Below are positions 42,716-50,699 of a stretch of 64,000 nucleotides of DNA, in pieces. The notes beneath the pieces were generated by a model. The model made no database searches and had not been told where the DNA came from. It worked only from the letters and a program-made list of their open reading frames with translations. Made by a program: the position numbers and the translations under genes. Numbering within the stretch: the first letter of the stretch is position 1; each line of letters starts with the position of its first letter. The DNA is from Deinococcus hopiensis KR-140 (lineage in GTDB: Bacteria; Deinococcota; Deinococci; Deinococcales; Deinococcaceae), in the NCBI RefSeq assembly GCF_900176165.1, contig NZ_FWWU01000005.1:354514-418513 (forward strand), in the 5' to 3' direction.

Positions 42716-44188
42716 GTGACTAGAGGTCCATTCCGGTGGGTCAGGCTTTCCTTCTCAATCAGTGGCTGGCGGTTGAAGTGGAATCCAGCTCCCCTGAAGC
42801 CAGAGCCGCCGCACACAGAACTATCCAGTCCGTCGGATGAAGTGGAGTCCCCAGCCCTGGAGCCCATAGAGCCGATGGCCTCCGAGCAGCCGGACATCGC
42901 AGCGCCGTCTCCAACTCCTGACACGCCGCTGCCTGAGCCAGAGGCGCTTCAGGAGTCCGACCTCCCCCTGGTCGTGCAGGAACCTCAGGCGCCTGGGGTT
43001 GATGACTTCCTGAGCGTCTCGTTGGTGTGCGAGCCCACGCCTGAAGGCGCGCTGCTTCCCTTGGAAGAGGCCCACATCCTCTCCCTGATCCCCGACGCAG
43101 AGCAGGACCACGAACTGGCAGCAGGTGTGCTTGAGGCCGTCATCACGGTCCGTTCGGTGCCCAAGTTGGGTACCTCGAAGCACGACTGTGAGGACGCCAC
43201 GTATCCGGACATCTCCCGCCTGGCGCCGGTCGACCAGCAGGGCCTGAACATCGGCATCGCCGATGGAGCCACCTCCTATTCGTATTCGCGCCGATGGGCG
43301 GAATTAGCTCTGGAACACCTGCACGGTGTGACCGATCTCGCCGAGCTGCTTGGCGCGCCGCTCAGCGTGGCCCAGGAGCAGTGGAGCGCCTGGGTCCGGG
43401 AACAGACGCAGAGCGCTCCCCAGTCCTGGTTCTCGGCCAGAAAGCTGAAGGAGGGCTCGCACTGCACGCTGGTGAACCTCCGTCTCCTGACCCGGAGAAG
43501 CGTGGATCTCGGGCGCGTGCAGTGGAAGTACACCTGGGAGGCGGCCGCCGTGGGGGACAGTTGCCTCATTCATCTGGATGCACTGGGGAATCCAGCCGCT
43601 CAAACCGGAACCCCGTTTCCACTGAACTCTCCAGACCAGTACAGTTCTGTGGCCTACCTGCTGCCCAGTCTCCCCGACCAAGTGGCCGGGGTGCGAACCC
43701 ACGTCCCCGAACCCCTCACCATGAGGGAGTTTGGCGAGGATGAAGCCTTCCTGCTGATGACGGACGCCCTTGCGGTCTGGTTCCTGACTGCCCAGCAGGC
43801 GTGGGTGGATGACGCCACCAATCAACGTCCAATAGAGGTTCTGGAAACGTTTCTCTACCATCCAGAGAAAGAATCAGAATCTGCTCCCGAGCGGCCGGCT
43901 GAGGTCAACCTCTCTGAGCTCGGCGTGGAGGAGGCTGCGTCATCCACCATGCTCGTCGCTGCAAGGCCGGAGCATCCCTTTGAGGCCGCGAGCAGTGATC
44001 CTCCTGAGGCTGAAGATGCGCCTGCGTTCAGCTCTGAATCTGCCGTACCTGCTGACCAGGAGACCCAGAGACAGCTGGCCTTTGCGACCTGGGCGGATAC
44101 ACTACGGCAGGCTCCTGGGAGCGCGCTGAAGGATGATGATCTGAGTTTCATCCACGTTCGTTTCCGCCGCCGGGCACAGGAGGGCTGA
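42716..44188 (+). CDS. PP2C-type protein phosphatase
   Basis: The protein has 490 residues from a GTG 9 bases after the VWA stop; no Shine-Dalgarno is visible, so reinitiation is likely. The first 130 residues are Pro/Glu/Ser-rich and probably unfolded. The PP2C fold begins at VRSVPKLGTSKHDCEDATYP and LNIGIADGATSYSYSRRWAE, with the Asp and Gly of the metal site, then AAAVGDSCLIHL and FLLMTDALAVWFL. The C-terminal tail is again acidic. It should remove phosphate from Ser/Thr and so oppose the kinase encoded next. It overlaps that gene at its 3' end. Confidence 0.75.
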   Translation: MTRGPFRWVRLSFSISGWRLKWNPAPLKPEPPHTELSSPSDEVESPALEPIEPMASEQPDIAAPSPTPDTPLPEPEALQESDLPLVVQEPQAPGVDDFLSVSLVCEPTPEGALLPLEEAHILSLIPDAEQDHELAAGVLEAVITVRSVPKLGTSKHDCEDATYPDISRLAPVDQQGLNIGIADGATSYSYSRRWAELALEHLHGVTDLAELLGAPLSVAQEQWSAWVREQTQSAPQSWFSARKLKEGSHCTLVNLRLLTRRSVDLGRVQWKYTWEAAAVGDSCLIHLDALGNPAAQTGTPFPLNSPDQYSSVAYLLPSLPDQVAGVRTHVPEPLTMREFGEDEAFLLMTDALAVWFLTAQQAWVDDATNQRPIEVLETFLYHPEKESESAPERPAEVNLSELGVEEAASSTMLVAARPEHPFEAASSDPPEAEDAPAFSSESAVPADQETQRQLAFATWADTLRQAPGSALKDDDLSFIHVRFRRRAQEG

Positions 44189-44190
44189 CC

Positions 44191-45195
44191 ATTCCAACCG
44201 CGTCCGATTTCAGCAGAGCCATCCAGAAGAAGAGTGCACTACACGACAGTCTGGGTGCCATTCGTGATGGGGAGATCCGCCGCAACCTCATGAAGCTGCC
44301 AGTGTCCAATGCCGGCACGTTCGCGGTGGTCTTCCAGACGCAGGTGGCCAGTGAGCGCTGGGCACTGCGCTGTTTCCTGCAACCCTCGCCCGACCTCCAG
44401 CAGCGCTATCAATTGCTGCGCGAGCACTTGGTGCAGCATCCCTGTCCCTTCTTCGTGAATTTTGATCTCCATGTCCCGGGTCTGCTGGTGAATGACCAGT
44501 GGGAGCCGTTGATGACCATGGAATGGCTTGAGGGTCTACCACTTCATGAGCATGTGGAGGAGCTTGTCGGTGACCGGGACGCCCTGCTGCAGTTGTCCTC
44601 CAACTGGATCAGCATGTTCGACCGGCTCCGGATCGCGCGACTGGCTCACGGCGACATTCACCATCAGAATGTTCTCGTGTCGGAGGGGCGCTTGCGCTTG
44701 GTCGACTACGACGCCGTCTGGACCGAGTCCCTGGCCGACAACGTTCCGAAGGAGGGGGGGCAGCCCAACTACCAGCATCCCCGCCCCCGCCGGTATGGCC
44801 CACACATGGACCATTTCCCGAGCTGGCTGGTGTACTACTCGCTGCTGGCCCTGAGCGTGGATCCTTCCCTATGGAACAGATTCGATGGGGGAGACCAGAC
44901 GTTGCTGTTCCGCCGCGAGGATTTCCTGGATCCAAGCCGATCGGAGCTCCTCACGTCTCTGCGCAACAGTCCTAGCCCTCTCCTCAACCTGATTGATGCG
45001 GATATCCGCTCCTTCCTGCTACAGGATCCGGACACCATTCGGCCCCTGAGCCGCGCCAGCGTGATGGCCGCGGGGCTGCCCCTGCCCCCGCAGCCGTCCA
45101 TATGGTGGGCCAGTTCGCCCGTGGAGCAGGAGTGGTTGAGGCGTTCGAATCGTATGTCACGCGGCGGTAACTCCTGGATCTCCCGCCGAACGTAA
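44191..45195 (+). CDS. Protein kinase-like protein of the TerY-P triad
   Basis: The first ATG (44290) would remove conserved N-terminal sequence (FSRAIQKKSALHDSLGAIRD and the start of the glycine loop, SNAGTFAVVF). The frame reaches back past the phosphatase stop. An ATT at 44191 has AGGAGG at 7-base spacing; a CTG at 44185 is a second option. From ATT the protein has 334 residues. Kinase features are AHGDIHHQNVLV (catalytic Asp) and LRLVDYDAVW (Asp-Tyr-Asp in place of DFG). The usual VAIK lysine reads Arg in WALRCFLQ. It probably phosphorylates Ser/Thr of partners in this locus. Confidence 0.75.
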   Translation: MPTASDFSRAIQKKSALHDSLGAIRDGEIRRNLMKLPVSNAGTFAVVFQTQVASERWALRCFLQPSPDLQQRYQLLREHLVQHPCPFFVNFDLHVPGLLVNDQWEPLMTMEWLEGLPLHEHVEELVGDRDALLQLSSNWISMFDRLRIARLAHGDIHHQNVLVSEGRLRLVDYDAVWTESLADNVPKEGGQPNYQHPRPRRYGPHMDHFPSWLVYYSLLALSVDPSLWNRFDGGDQTLLFRREDFLDPSRSELLTSLRNSPSPLLNLIDADIRSFLLQDPDTIRPLSRASVMAAGLPLPPQPSIWWASSPVEQEWLRRSNRMSRGGNSWISRRT

Positions 45196-45309
45196 AGCGC
45201 ATATTTTTCGTGACTACTCAGCAGGTCCTGACGATGAAGTCAAGGACTCGGCGAACATCCCTTCTACGCCGCGGAACCGGCGCTGCCGATGATTCATTAG
45301 GATAAAAGG

Positions 45310-45872
45310 GTGAACAAGCCTCATCTGAGACGAGCCATTGCGGTGTTTCCCGAGCAACTGTCGGGCACGTTCATACATGAAGTACGACACCTCTACGATC
45401 CACTCGAACCCCTGATCCATCTGCACCTTACGGTTGTGTTCCCGTTCAATGATTCCACCCCAACTACGGAATTGGCTGCCCTTTTGCAAGCAAGATTGGC
45501 ATCCTTCAGACCGTTGGATATCCATCCAGGCGAAGCTACGGCGCATGGCGAATACTGTTCCTAAACGTGGAGCGAGGTAACGATGAGCTAGTCGCACTTC
45601 ATGATATGCTGTACTCACACCTATTCCCGGAGTATCTCAATCCGGAGTACACGTTCGTCCCACATATTACACTCGGCCGTGTCCCCGATCGAACAGCCCG
45701 ATTGAGTGCTTTGAACTTCGCGCGCGCTATCTGCTGCCCACTTGAAGTACGTGCGAATCGGCTGACTCTGTACAGCCGTGAAGAGACAGGGGGCAAGCGC
45801 GGGTCGATGCACAGATCGGGCTTGGAGAACACAGAGCACTGGACGAATAGAGTAACTGCCGTATTCCAGTAA
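45310..45872 (+). pseudogene. 2H phosphoesterase (2'-5' RNA ligase-like), frameshifted
   Basis: A GTG opens LRRAIAVFPEQLSGTFIHEV and HLHLTVVFPFND (first His-x-Thr), ending in a stop at 45564. One base out of frame it continues LNVERGNDELVALHDMLYSH and FVPHITLGRVPDR (second His-x-Thr) to 45872. Both catalytic motifs and the usual length (about 187 residues) are kept, so a single-base loss near 45555 explains the break. A sequencing error or a recent mutation are both possible. 2H enzymes act on RNA ends or cyclic phosphodiesters. A strong terminator follows. Confidence 0.7.
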
Positions 45873-45931
45873 TTACTTTGTACGAACTCGGCTCCTATGC
45901 TGACTAGTTGTAAAAAGGGTAAGGTAAAGCT

Positions 45932-45984
45932 ATCGTAAATACTCACCACGAGAGCCACCCTCGTGGTGAGTATTTACGATTTTT
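45932..45984 (+). terminator. Strong intrinsic terminator
   Basis: A perfect 20-bp stem (ATCGTAAATACTCACCACGA, complement 45961-45980) with a 9-base loop is followed by TTTT. It ends the 2H phosphoesterase transcript. The right arm also covers the stop codon of the decayed transposase coming from the other side. Confidence 0.75.
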
Positions 45985-46145
45985 CACTGGTCTGGTAAGC
46001 TCTAAGCGGCTTTGAGACCGAAATCGAGCGGTCCTGATGTAAGGCAGCAAATTCTTCAAATCGAGCGTCAAGACACAGACCAAATAAAATACGGCGGGCA
46101 TACAACGCGTTGTATGCCCGCCGTTGGGCGTCCTCCAGCCGAGAC
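45975..46145 (-). pseudogene. Transposase C-terminal piece (outermost element)
   Basis: Read from 46145 leftwards in the frame set by the piece at 48757, it gives LEDAQRRAYNALYARRILFG, then FEEFAALHQDRSISVSK, and a TAA near 45975. The 34-bp palindrome at 46091-46124 is part of this coding sequence (RRAYNALYARR). It was cut from the rest by the insertion at 46146. Confidence 0.6.
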
Positions 46146-46923
46146 CTCAGTACCTGACAGGTTGATGTAAATGTCGTCTAGGACGTAGAAAAACCAGAAA
46201 AAGGGCGGCAAATGGAGGTGTGATCCGTCCCAGTGCCGCCCTTTCGCATGTTGACACGTTCGCCGCGTACCTCAAAGAACGCCTCCCGCATCACCGTTCC
46301 GACACCCTCCGTCGCCTGACGGAGGTCCTGTTCGGCATCCTTCAGGCCGAGTCCACGCTGCACCGTAAGATCGCCGTTCATATCCACCGTGACGCGACGC
46401 CGAGCTCCATTCTCCGCCTAGTCGCTCGGACGTTCCACGAAACGGACCTCACGCCAGCAGGACGTCCGTGACGTCCTGCTTCCACTGCTCCCGACGGGCA
46501 AGCTCACCTTCGTTCTGGACCGCACGAACTGGAAGTTGGGTCAGCGCGACCTCAATCTCCTGGTGCTAGGCGTTGCCCTCGGGGATGTGGTCCTCCCCCT
46601 CATGTGGAAGGTGTTGCCGCACGGCGGTAACAGTGACATGCGGGTCCGGATGCTCCTGGTCGGTCTGCTTCTGAAGCGTCTTCCCGCTCGACGTTGGGCG
46701 GTCCTGATCGCCGACCGGGAGTTCGTCGGGCAGGAGTGGTTCAGTTTTTTGCGAGCGAGGCAGATCAAGCGATGTATCCGTATCCGGGAAACACTGTATT
46801 GGACGAAGATCCTGCACGCCACTACTTCCAGAATCTCAAGCCGGGAGAGGTTCGTGAACTGCTCGAACGGGTCTGGGTGTACGGCAGTTGGATGCGCGTA
46901 GTGGCGACGCTCTCCCCACAGGG

Positions 46924-48348
46924 CTCAGTGATGCACGGAAGTCCCTCATGATGGGATGTATGTCTCTGGAGAGCCCTTTGGGCGTGGGATCGGCTTTCGT
47001 GACCAGCGCCTGGAGAGTGCGGCCTGCCGTTTGATCGATGCATTACACCGCTTCACGACGAGCACGCTGAGCCGACTGGCTCACAACCGCGCAGAGCAGG
47101 TGATGTTTTCGCGCTTTCTGCACAACCGTCATGTCCATCTTGATCAGTTGATCTACGGCGCCACCCAGGCGGGCCGGGCACGTGTTCAGCGTGCTGAACA
47201 CGCTCATCTGCTGGTCTGCAGTGACACGACGGAGATCAACGTCAAGGGGACTCAAGGCGACCGTCAGGGGAACGCGCTAGGGGTCACAGGGAACAACAAC
47301 GACCCTGGCTTCTTCATCCACGCGGGTTTGGCGTTGGACGCAGACCAGGGTCGTCCTCTCGGCTGCGTTTCCCTTCAACTGTGGACCCGGGGCGGATGGG
47401 TAGATCGGGAGACGCCCGAGTCGGAGAAATGGTTCAAGGTCACCCGCGATGTCCAGGGTTTGGCACCGCGTATCACCCTGATTCATGACCGCGAGGGTGA
47501 CATCTACGATCTGTGGGTCCAGGTGAGGCAGCGAGGAGCTCAGATGATCACACGCGCACGACAAGATCGTGCGCTCATCCCAGAGGGTCCCGGGGACCAA
47601 ACGCGGCTGTGGGCGAAGCTAGAACAGGCACCACGGCAAGGCTGTTTCGCGCTAAGCATCAGGGCGGACCAGAAGAAGAGACGTGCCGCACGGAAGAGTC
47701 AGATGGAACTGCGCTTTACAGCGGTATCGCTCCGCTCCCGGGGCGACCAGCGTAAAAGACCATCCGGGGAACGCGTGAAGGTGAACGCCATTGAGGTCCG
47801 GGAACGGGCAGAGGATGTTCCTCCAGGAGAACAACCGGTGGTGTGGCGCTTACTGACCAGCCATCCGGTCACAACCGTGGAGCAAGCATTGCAGATCGTG
47901 CAGTGGTATCTGTTCCGCTGGCGATCAGAGGACACCTTTAGCGCCTTGAAAACGCGTTGCGTCGATGTGGAGGCCAGCCGCTTGGAAAGCGGTCTGGCCC
48001 TGATGAAACTGGCCGTCATGAGCCTCTGGAGTGCCGCCAAAATGACCGAACTCGTCAAGCATCGTGATGACACCAACACGGACGCCCGCGAGTTCTTCCT
48101 CTTGGAAGAACTCGTGTGTCTCCAGGAGCTCTTACCCCTATACGAGGGGAAAACGCAGCGGCAGCAAAATCCCTACCCAGTGCGGAGCATCGCTTGGGCC
48201 ATCTGGATTGTGGCTCGCCTCGGACATTGGCATGGCTCAGGGCAGCCAGGTCTTCAAATCGTTCGTAGAGGTCTGGAACGCTTCGACGCGATCTTTCTGG
48301 GATGGAACATCAACCACCGAAGATGAGGGACTTCCGTGCATCACTGAG
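46924..48348 (+). mobile_element. Innermost insertion sequence (IS4 superfamily, Tn5/IS50-like)
   Basis: The element is 1425 bp with perfect 26-bp inverted repeats at 46924-46949 and 48323-48348 (outer part CTCAGTGATGCACGGAAG). It holds one intact transposase gene. It sits inside the IS4-type transposase gene. The flanks (CCCCACAGGG on the left, CGCCCCTGGG on the right) are only partly alike, so the target duplication has diverged or was altered. Confidence 0.82.
46956..48326 (+). CDS. Tn5/IS50-like transposase (IS4 superfamily)
   Basis: The protein has 456 residues and an unbroken frame. It shows LVCSDTTEINVKG (first Asp), ITLIHDREGDIYDLWVQV (second Asp) and YLFRWRSEDTFSALKT, a perfect Y-x2-R-x3-E-x6-K motif with the catalytic Glu. 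Length and order fit the Tn5-like group. The ATG lies just inside the left inverted repeat and the stop just inside the right one. It is probably active. Confidence 0.9.
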   Translation: MYVSGEPFGRGIGFRDQRLESAACRLIDALHRFTTSTLSRLAHNRAEQVMFSRFLHNRHVHLDQLIYGATQAGRARVQRAEHAHLLVCSDTTEINVKGTQGDRQGNALGVTGNNNDPGFFIHAGLALDADQGRPLGCVSLQLWTRGGWVDRETPESEKWFKVTRDVQGLAPRITLIHDREGDIYDLWVQVRQRGAQMITRARQDRALIPEGPGDQTRLWAKLEQAPRQGCFALSIRADQKKRRAARKSQMELRFTAVSLRSRGDQRKRPSGERVKVNAIEVRERAEDVPPGEQPVVWRLLTSHPVTTVEQALQIVQWYLFRWRSEDTFSALKTRCVDVEASRLESGLALMKLAVMSLWSAAKMTELVKHRDDTNTDAREFFLLEELVCLQELLPLYEGKTQRQQNPYPVRSIAWAIWIVARLGHWHGSGQPGLQIVRRGLERFDAIFLGWNINHRR

Positions 48349-48756
48349 CGCCCCTGGGAGAGCGCCTCCTCGTCGCCTCGGATTTGTCCCTCTGGAACAC
48401 ACTGACGACCTATCGTTTGAGGTGGGGCATCGAATGTGCGTTCTCAGCCATGAAAACTCGGGGTTTGAACCTCGAGCAGACCCACATGACCCAGCCAGAT
48501 CGCCTCTCCCGCCTCTTTGGGCTGCTCAGCTTGGCACTGGCCTGGATGGTCCGCGTTGGGGCATGGCGGGCGGGGCAGCAGCCTATATCTACCAAGAAGC
48601 ATGCTCGCCCGGCGATCAGCCGGGCGAGCTACGGGCGGGAACTCCTGTGCCCTGCCCTTCGGTGGGGAAAAACCACGTTCTACACGTACCTTGACCTGCT
48701 TAAGTCCCCTTTTCCCGCTCCTGAACGGCAAAAAACCTAACATGTCAGGTACTGAG

Positions 48757-49435
48757 AGCCGAGACACCACGTTGCGTCTTCCTCCAGCAGCCTGAAGTGT
48801 TTCTGCCCGAACGAGGCTCACCATTGGGAAGGCGACATTCCAGTGAGCTTCCAGCGCTGTCGTGTCTCGAAGTTGGCAGGTCTTCAACCCTGCAGGTTAC
48901 TTGGCATCGCGGAAGACGAATTCCATCTCGAAGCGGGCACTGTACATTGCCTACACTTCCTCAGCCGTCATCGTGGTGTCAGAACTGCACAATACCGCGT
49001 ACGCTTTGACCTGCCCCTAGTGATTCAGTCGGTGCATGACCACCACGCGTGGATCGCGCTCGAAGTGTGGTGCGTACAGAACGCACGGCAGTACCCGTTC
49101 CCGCTCTTGGGCAGTAACCAGTATCCAGCGCTCAAAGTCTACTTTGCCGTCTAATTTCTGTTTTGGTCCGCGCCGTTTGGGATGCACGCCCTCGAAGCGG
49201 TCGCACAGGTTGGCATTGCGTTGCAGCGTGGTGACCAGGGGCAGACCGTAGCCCGTCACGATCTGCATGAACGTGGTCCTGGCTGACTGACTGTCAGCAA
49301 TGACAGCGCGAATCTTCGTTTTGAGTCCCTGGGGCAATGCCTCAAACGTGGCGTTGAGATGCCGCTGGTACTGCGACAGTCGGTCTGCCTCCTGGGCCTT
49401 GGGATGCGTTTGACGAATGTCCAGGGGAAAAGCGT
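48757..49435 (-). pseudogene. Transposase middle piece (outermost element)
   Basis: Reading leftwards from about 49435: HPKAQEADRLSQYQRHLNAT, KIRAVIADSQSARTTFMQIV (Asp of the active site), LPCVLYAPHFERDPRVVVMH, then past in-frame stops FEMEFVFRDAK and LKTCQLRDTTALEAHWNVAF. This is the catalytic core of a DDE transposase of the IS4/IS701-like kind. At least three stops are present. Confidence 0.65.
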
Positions 49436-49575
49436 GTCATACGCAATAAAAGTGATTCCTGTATATGACTAGATGTATGACGAGGATACAGATCACGTCT
49501 AGGACGACTTAAATAGATATGACTCTCATAACCATACGAGTGAGAATCATTATTATTCCGTATCAGTGGGGAACA
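49436..49575. other. AT-rich insert between transposase pieces
   Basis: About 140 bp are much richer in A and T than the neighbours and do not encode transposase sequence in any frame. It replaces an expected stretch of the transposase gene. It may be the scar of a deletion or a small foreign insert. No inverted repeats or ORF were seen. Confidence 0.45.
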
Positions 49576-49938
49576 TCAATCAAGGTGCAGCAGGAGAGTT
49601 TCAGACCGTGTTCTGCTCGGCTGGCACTCCCGTTCCAGAACGAACCACGCTGTGTCTGCATTAGGGAGAAAGGTCGCGTCCATCCCGAGGATGGACGTCT
49701 GTTCGAAGAGGCGCTGATCCAGCAACTGCTGGATCAGCGCTGTATGGAGTGCACACCAGGGCCAGGTTCGGCGGAACCAACTCCGTAACGTCTTCTCGTT
49801 CCAGCCACTGTAACGTGCCAATTTGGTGGCATTGACCTGCTCAGGCATGGCGAGACACACCGTGGGTGGAGCGTGTAGGCAGTAGCGTTGAACTGCTCGG
49901 AGTATCACCTGATGGAGCAGGCTTTGTAGGATAGTCAT
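49576..49938 (-). pseudogene. Transposase N-terminal piece (outermost element)
   Basis: A 120-residue frame starts MTILQSLLHQVILRAVQRYC and contains ATKLARYSGWNEKTLRSWF (a helix-turn-helix-like stretch) and TSILGMDATFLPNAD (first catalytic Asp). It matches the usual front end of the transposase whose core lies at 48757-49435. The hairpin at 49711-49740 is part of this coding sequence. Confidence 0.6.
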
Positions 49939-50106
49939 GGGTCTTCCTTTCGCTGGTGTCGCAACTTCAGCTTACGGAGGACCCCTTGTCCTTCAAAAAC
50001 TTACCGGACCATTGATTTTGGGCTTTTCTGGACTCTCACGAACTCAGCTCTTTCCAGAAAAGAACGCAGATTGGCGCTACAACGATTCAATGTAGGAGGA
50101 GGGAAC

Positions 50107-50200
50107 ATGGGAGATGTAAGTATACCAAAGGTCTTACACAATAAAACAGCTGAAAGCTTTCAGGGAGCCTTAGCCCATTTACGGGTGGTTCGGTGCCGCA
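50107..50200 (+). pseudogene. Truncated gene start at the left edge of the RM island
   Basis: A very strong Shine-Dalgarno (AGGAGGAGGG) precedes ATG 50107, which opens GDVSIPKVLHNKTAESFQGA. After about 25 codons the frame runs into sequence that is coding on the other strand (the tail of vsr). The AT-richer first part differs from the island. This looks like the 5' end of a resident gene cut off where the island begins. The family is not known and the right boundary is approximate. Confidence 0.3.
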
Positions 50201-50687
50201 CCACGACGTCAGTCTGCTCAGGGTTCCGAACATTGCGCTGCACGCGGCGTTCCAGGTTGCCGGTTTCGTCGAGCACCTCCACTTCGACGACATGCATGGA
50301 GGGCTCCAGAGTACCGGAACCCTCGGTCAGGCCCGCCCGGACCCGCTCGACGACGGAGGCCAGCTGTTCGTGCACCTCATGTTCCCAGACCCGCACCACC
50401 GTCCAGCCGTCCTGCTCGAGGGCCACAGTCTGACGGTGGTCACGCTCGAAGTTCTGCAGCAGCTTCTGGGCCCAGAAGGCATTGTTCGACCGGGGCCGCA
50501 CGTAGTGCTCCGGGCAGCCATGCCAGAAGCAACCGTCAATGAAGACGGCCACCCGAGCACCCGGAAAGACCACGTCCGGCCGGCCATGGGGCGTTCGGAC
50601 GTGAAGCCGGTAGCGCAGACCGGCCAGCCACAGGGCCCGGCGCAGCAGCAGTTCCGGCTTGGTGTTTTTCGAGGGTGAGTTCGGCAT
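50160..50687 (-). CDS. vsr: Very-short-patch-repair (Vsr) endonuclease
   Basis: The protein has 175 residues. SKNTKPELLLRRALWLAGLR, HGRPDVVFPGARVAVFIDGC and FWHGCPEHYVRP carry the Vsr zinc-binding and active-site residues (Asp of RPD, His of FWH), and NFERDHRQTVALEQDGWTVV completes the fold. Vsr nicks beside T:G mismatches made when 5-methylcytosine deaminates. It lies 12 bases after the methyltransferase in the same direction, the usual pairing. A C-terminal extension of about 40 residues is not typical of short Vsr proteins. The short N-terminus lacks the usual leading helix. Confidence 0.9.
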   Translation of the reverse strand: MPNSPSKNTKPELLLRRALWLAGLRYRLHVRTPHGRPDVVFPGARVAVFIDGCFWHGCPEHYVRPRSNNAFWAQKLLQNFERDHRQTVALEQDGWTVVRVWEHEVHEQLASVVERVRAGLTEGSGTLEPSMHVVEVEVLDETGNLERRVQRNVRNPEQTDVVVRHRTTRKWAKAP

Positions 50688-50699
50688 ATTCGGCGCCGG

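Larger units (their letters stand above)
46220..48740 (+). pseudogene. IS4-type transposase, broken by frameshifts and an insertion
   Basis: Pieces in order: 46220-46470 (VDTFAAYLKERLPHHRSDTL), a shift near 46455, LPTGKLTFVLDRTNWKLGQR (first Asp) and VLIADREFVGQEWFSFLRA (second Asp), a shift near 46800, then LERVWVYGSWMRVVATLSPQ. The inner element splits it there. After 48348 it resumes as ERLLVASDLSLWNTLTTYRL and RWGIECAFSAMKTRGL (the Y-x2-R-x3-E-x6-K motif), ending at 48740. All DDE residues are still visible, so decay is recent. Confidence 0.8.
46146..48756 (+). mobile_element. IS4-type insertion sequence, interrupted by a second one
   Basis: Ends are imperfect inverted repeats beginning CTCAGTACCTGACA (46146 on the left; complement ending at 48756). 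The 9-bp target AGCCGAGAC is duplicated exactly on both sides (46137-46145 and 48757-48765). Without the inner element it is about 1.19 kb, the usual size of IS4-type elements of Deinococcus. Its transposase is broken in several places, so it cannot move by itself. Confidence 0.8.
45975..49938 (-). mobile_element. Decayed DDE transposon carrying two nested insertion sequences
   Basis: Pieces of one leftward transposase gene lie at 49576-49938 (N-terminal), 48757-49435 (middle) and 45975-46145 (C-terminal). The last two join in frame once the insertion sequence at 46146-48756 and one copy of its 9-bp target are removed. Inside that element lies a further one (46924-48348). So three mobile elements are nested, the innermost being the youngest. 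The segment 49436-49575 does not belong to the transposase. Confidence 0.7.

Noticed and set aside
38259..45195. Standard Zorya type I or II system
   Set aside because: No SNF2-type ZorD, ZorC or HNH-type ZorE gene lies on either side; the HNH gene at 22133 is 15 kb away and in another context.
46091..46124. 34-bp palindrome as a terminator
   Set aside because: It is part of the coding sequence of the decayed transposase (RRAYNALYARR), which reads on in frame.
49711..49740. 14-bp stem hairpin as a regulatory element
   Set aside because: It lies inside the transposase N-terminal coding piece (LIQQLLDQR) and has no T run.
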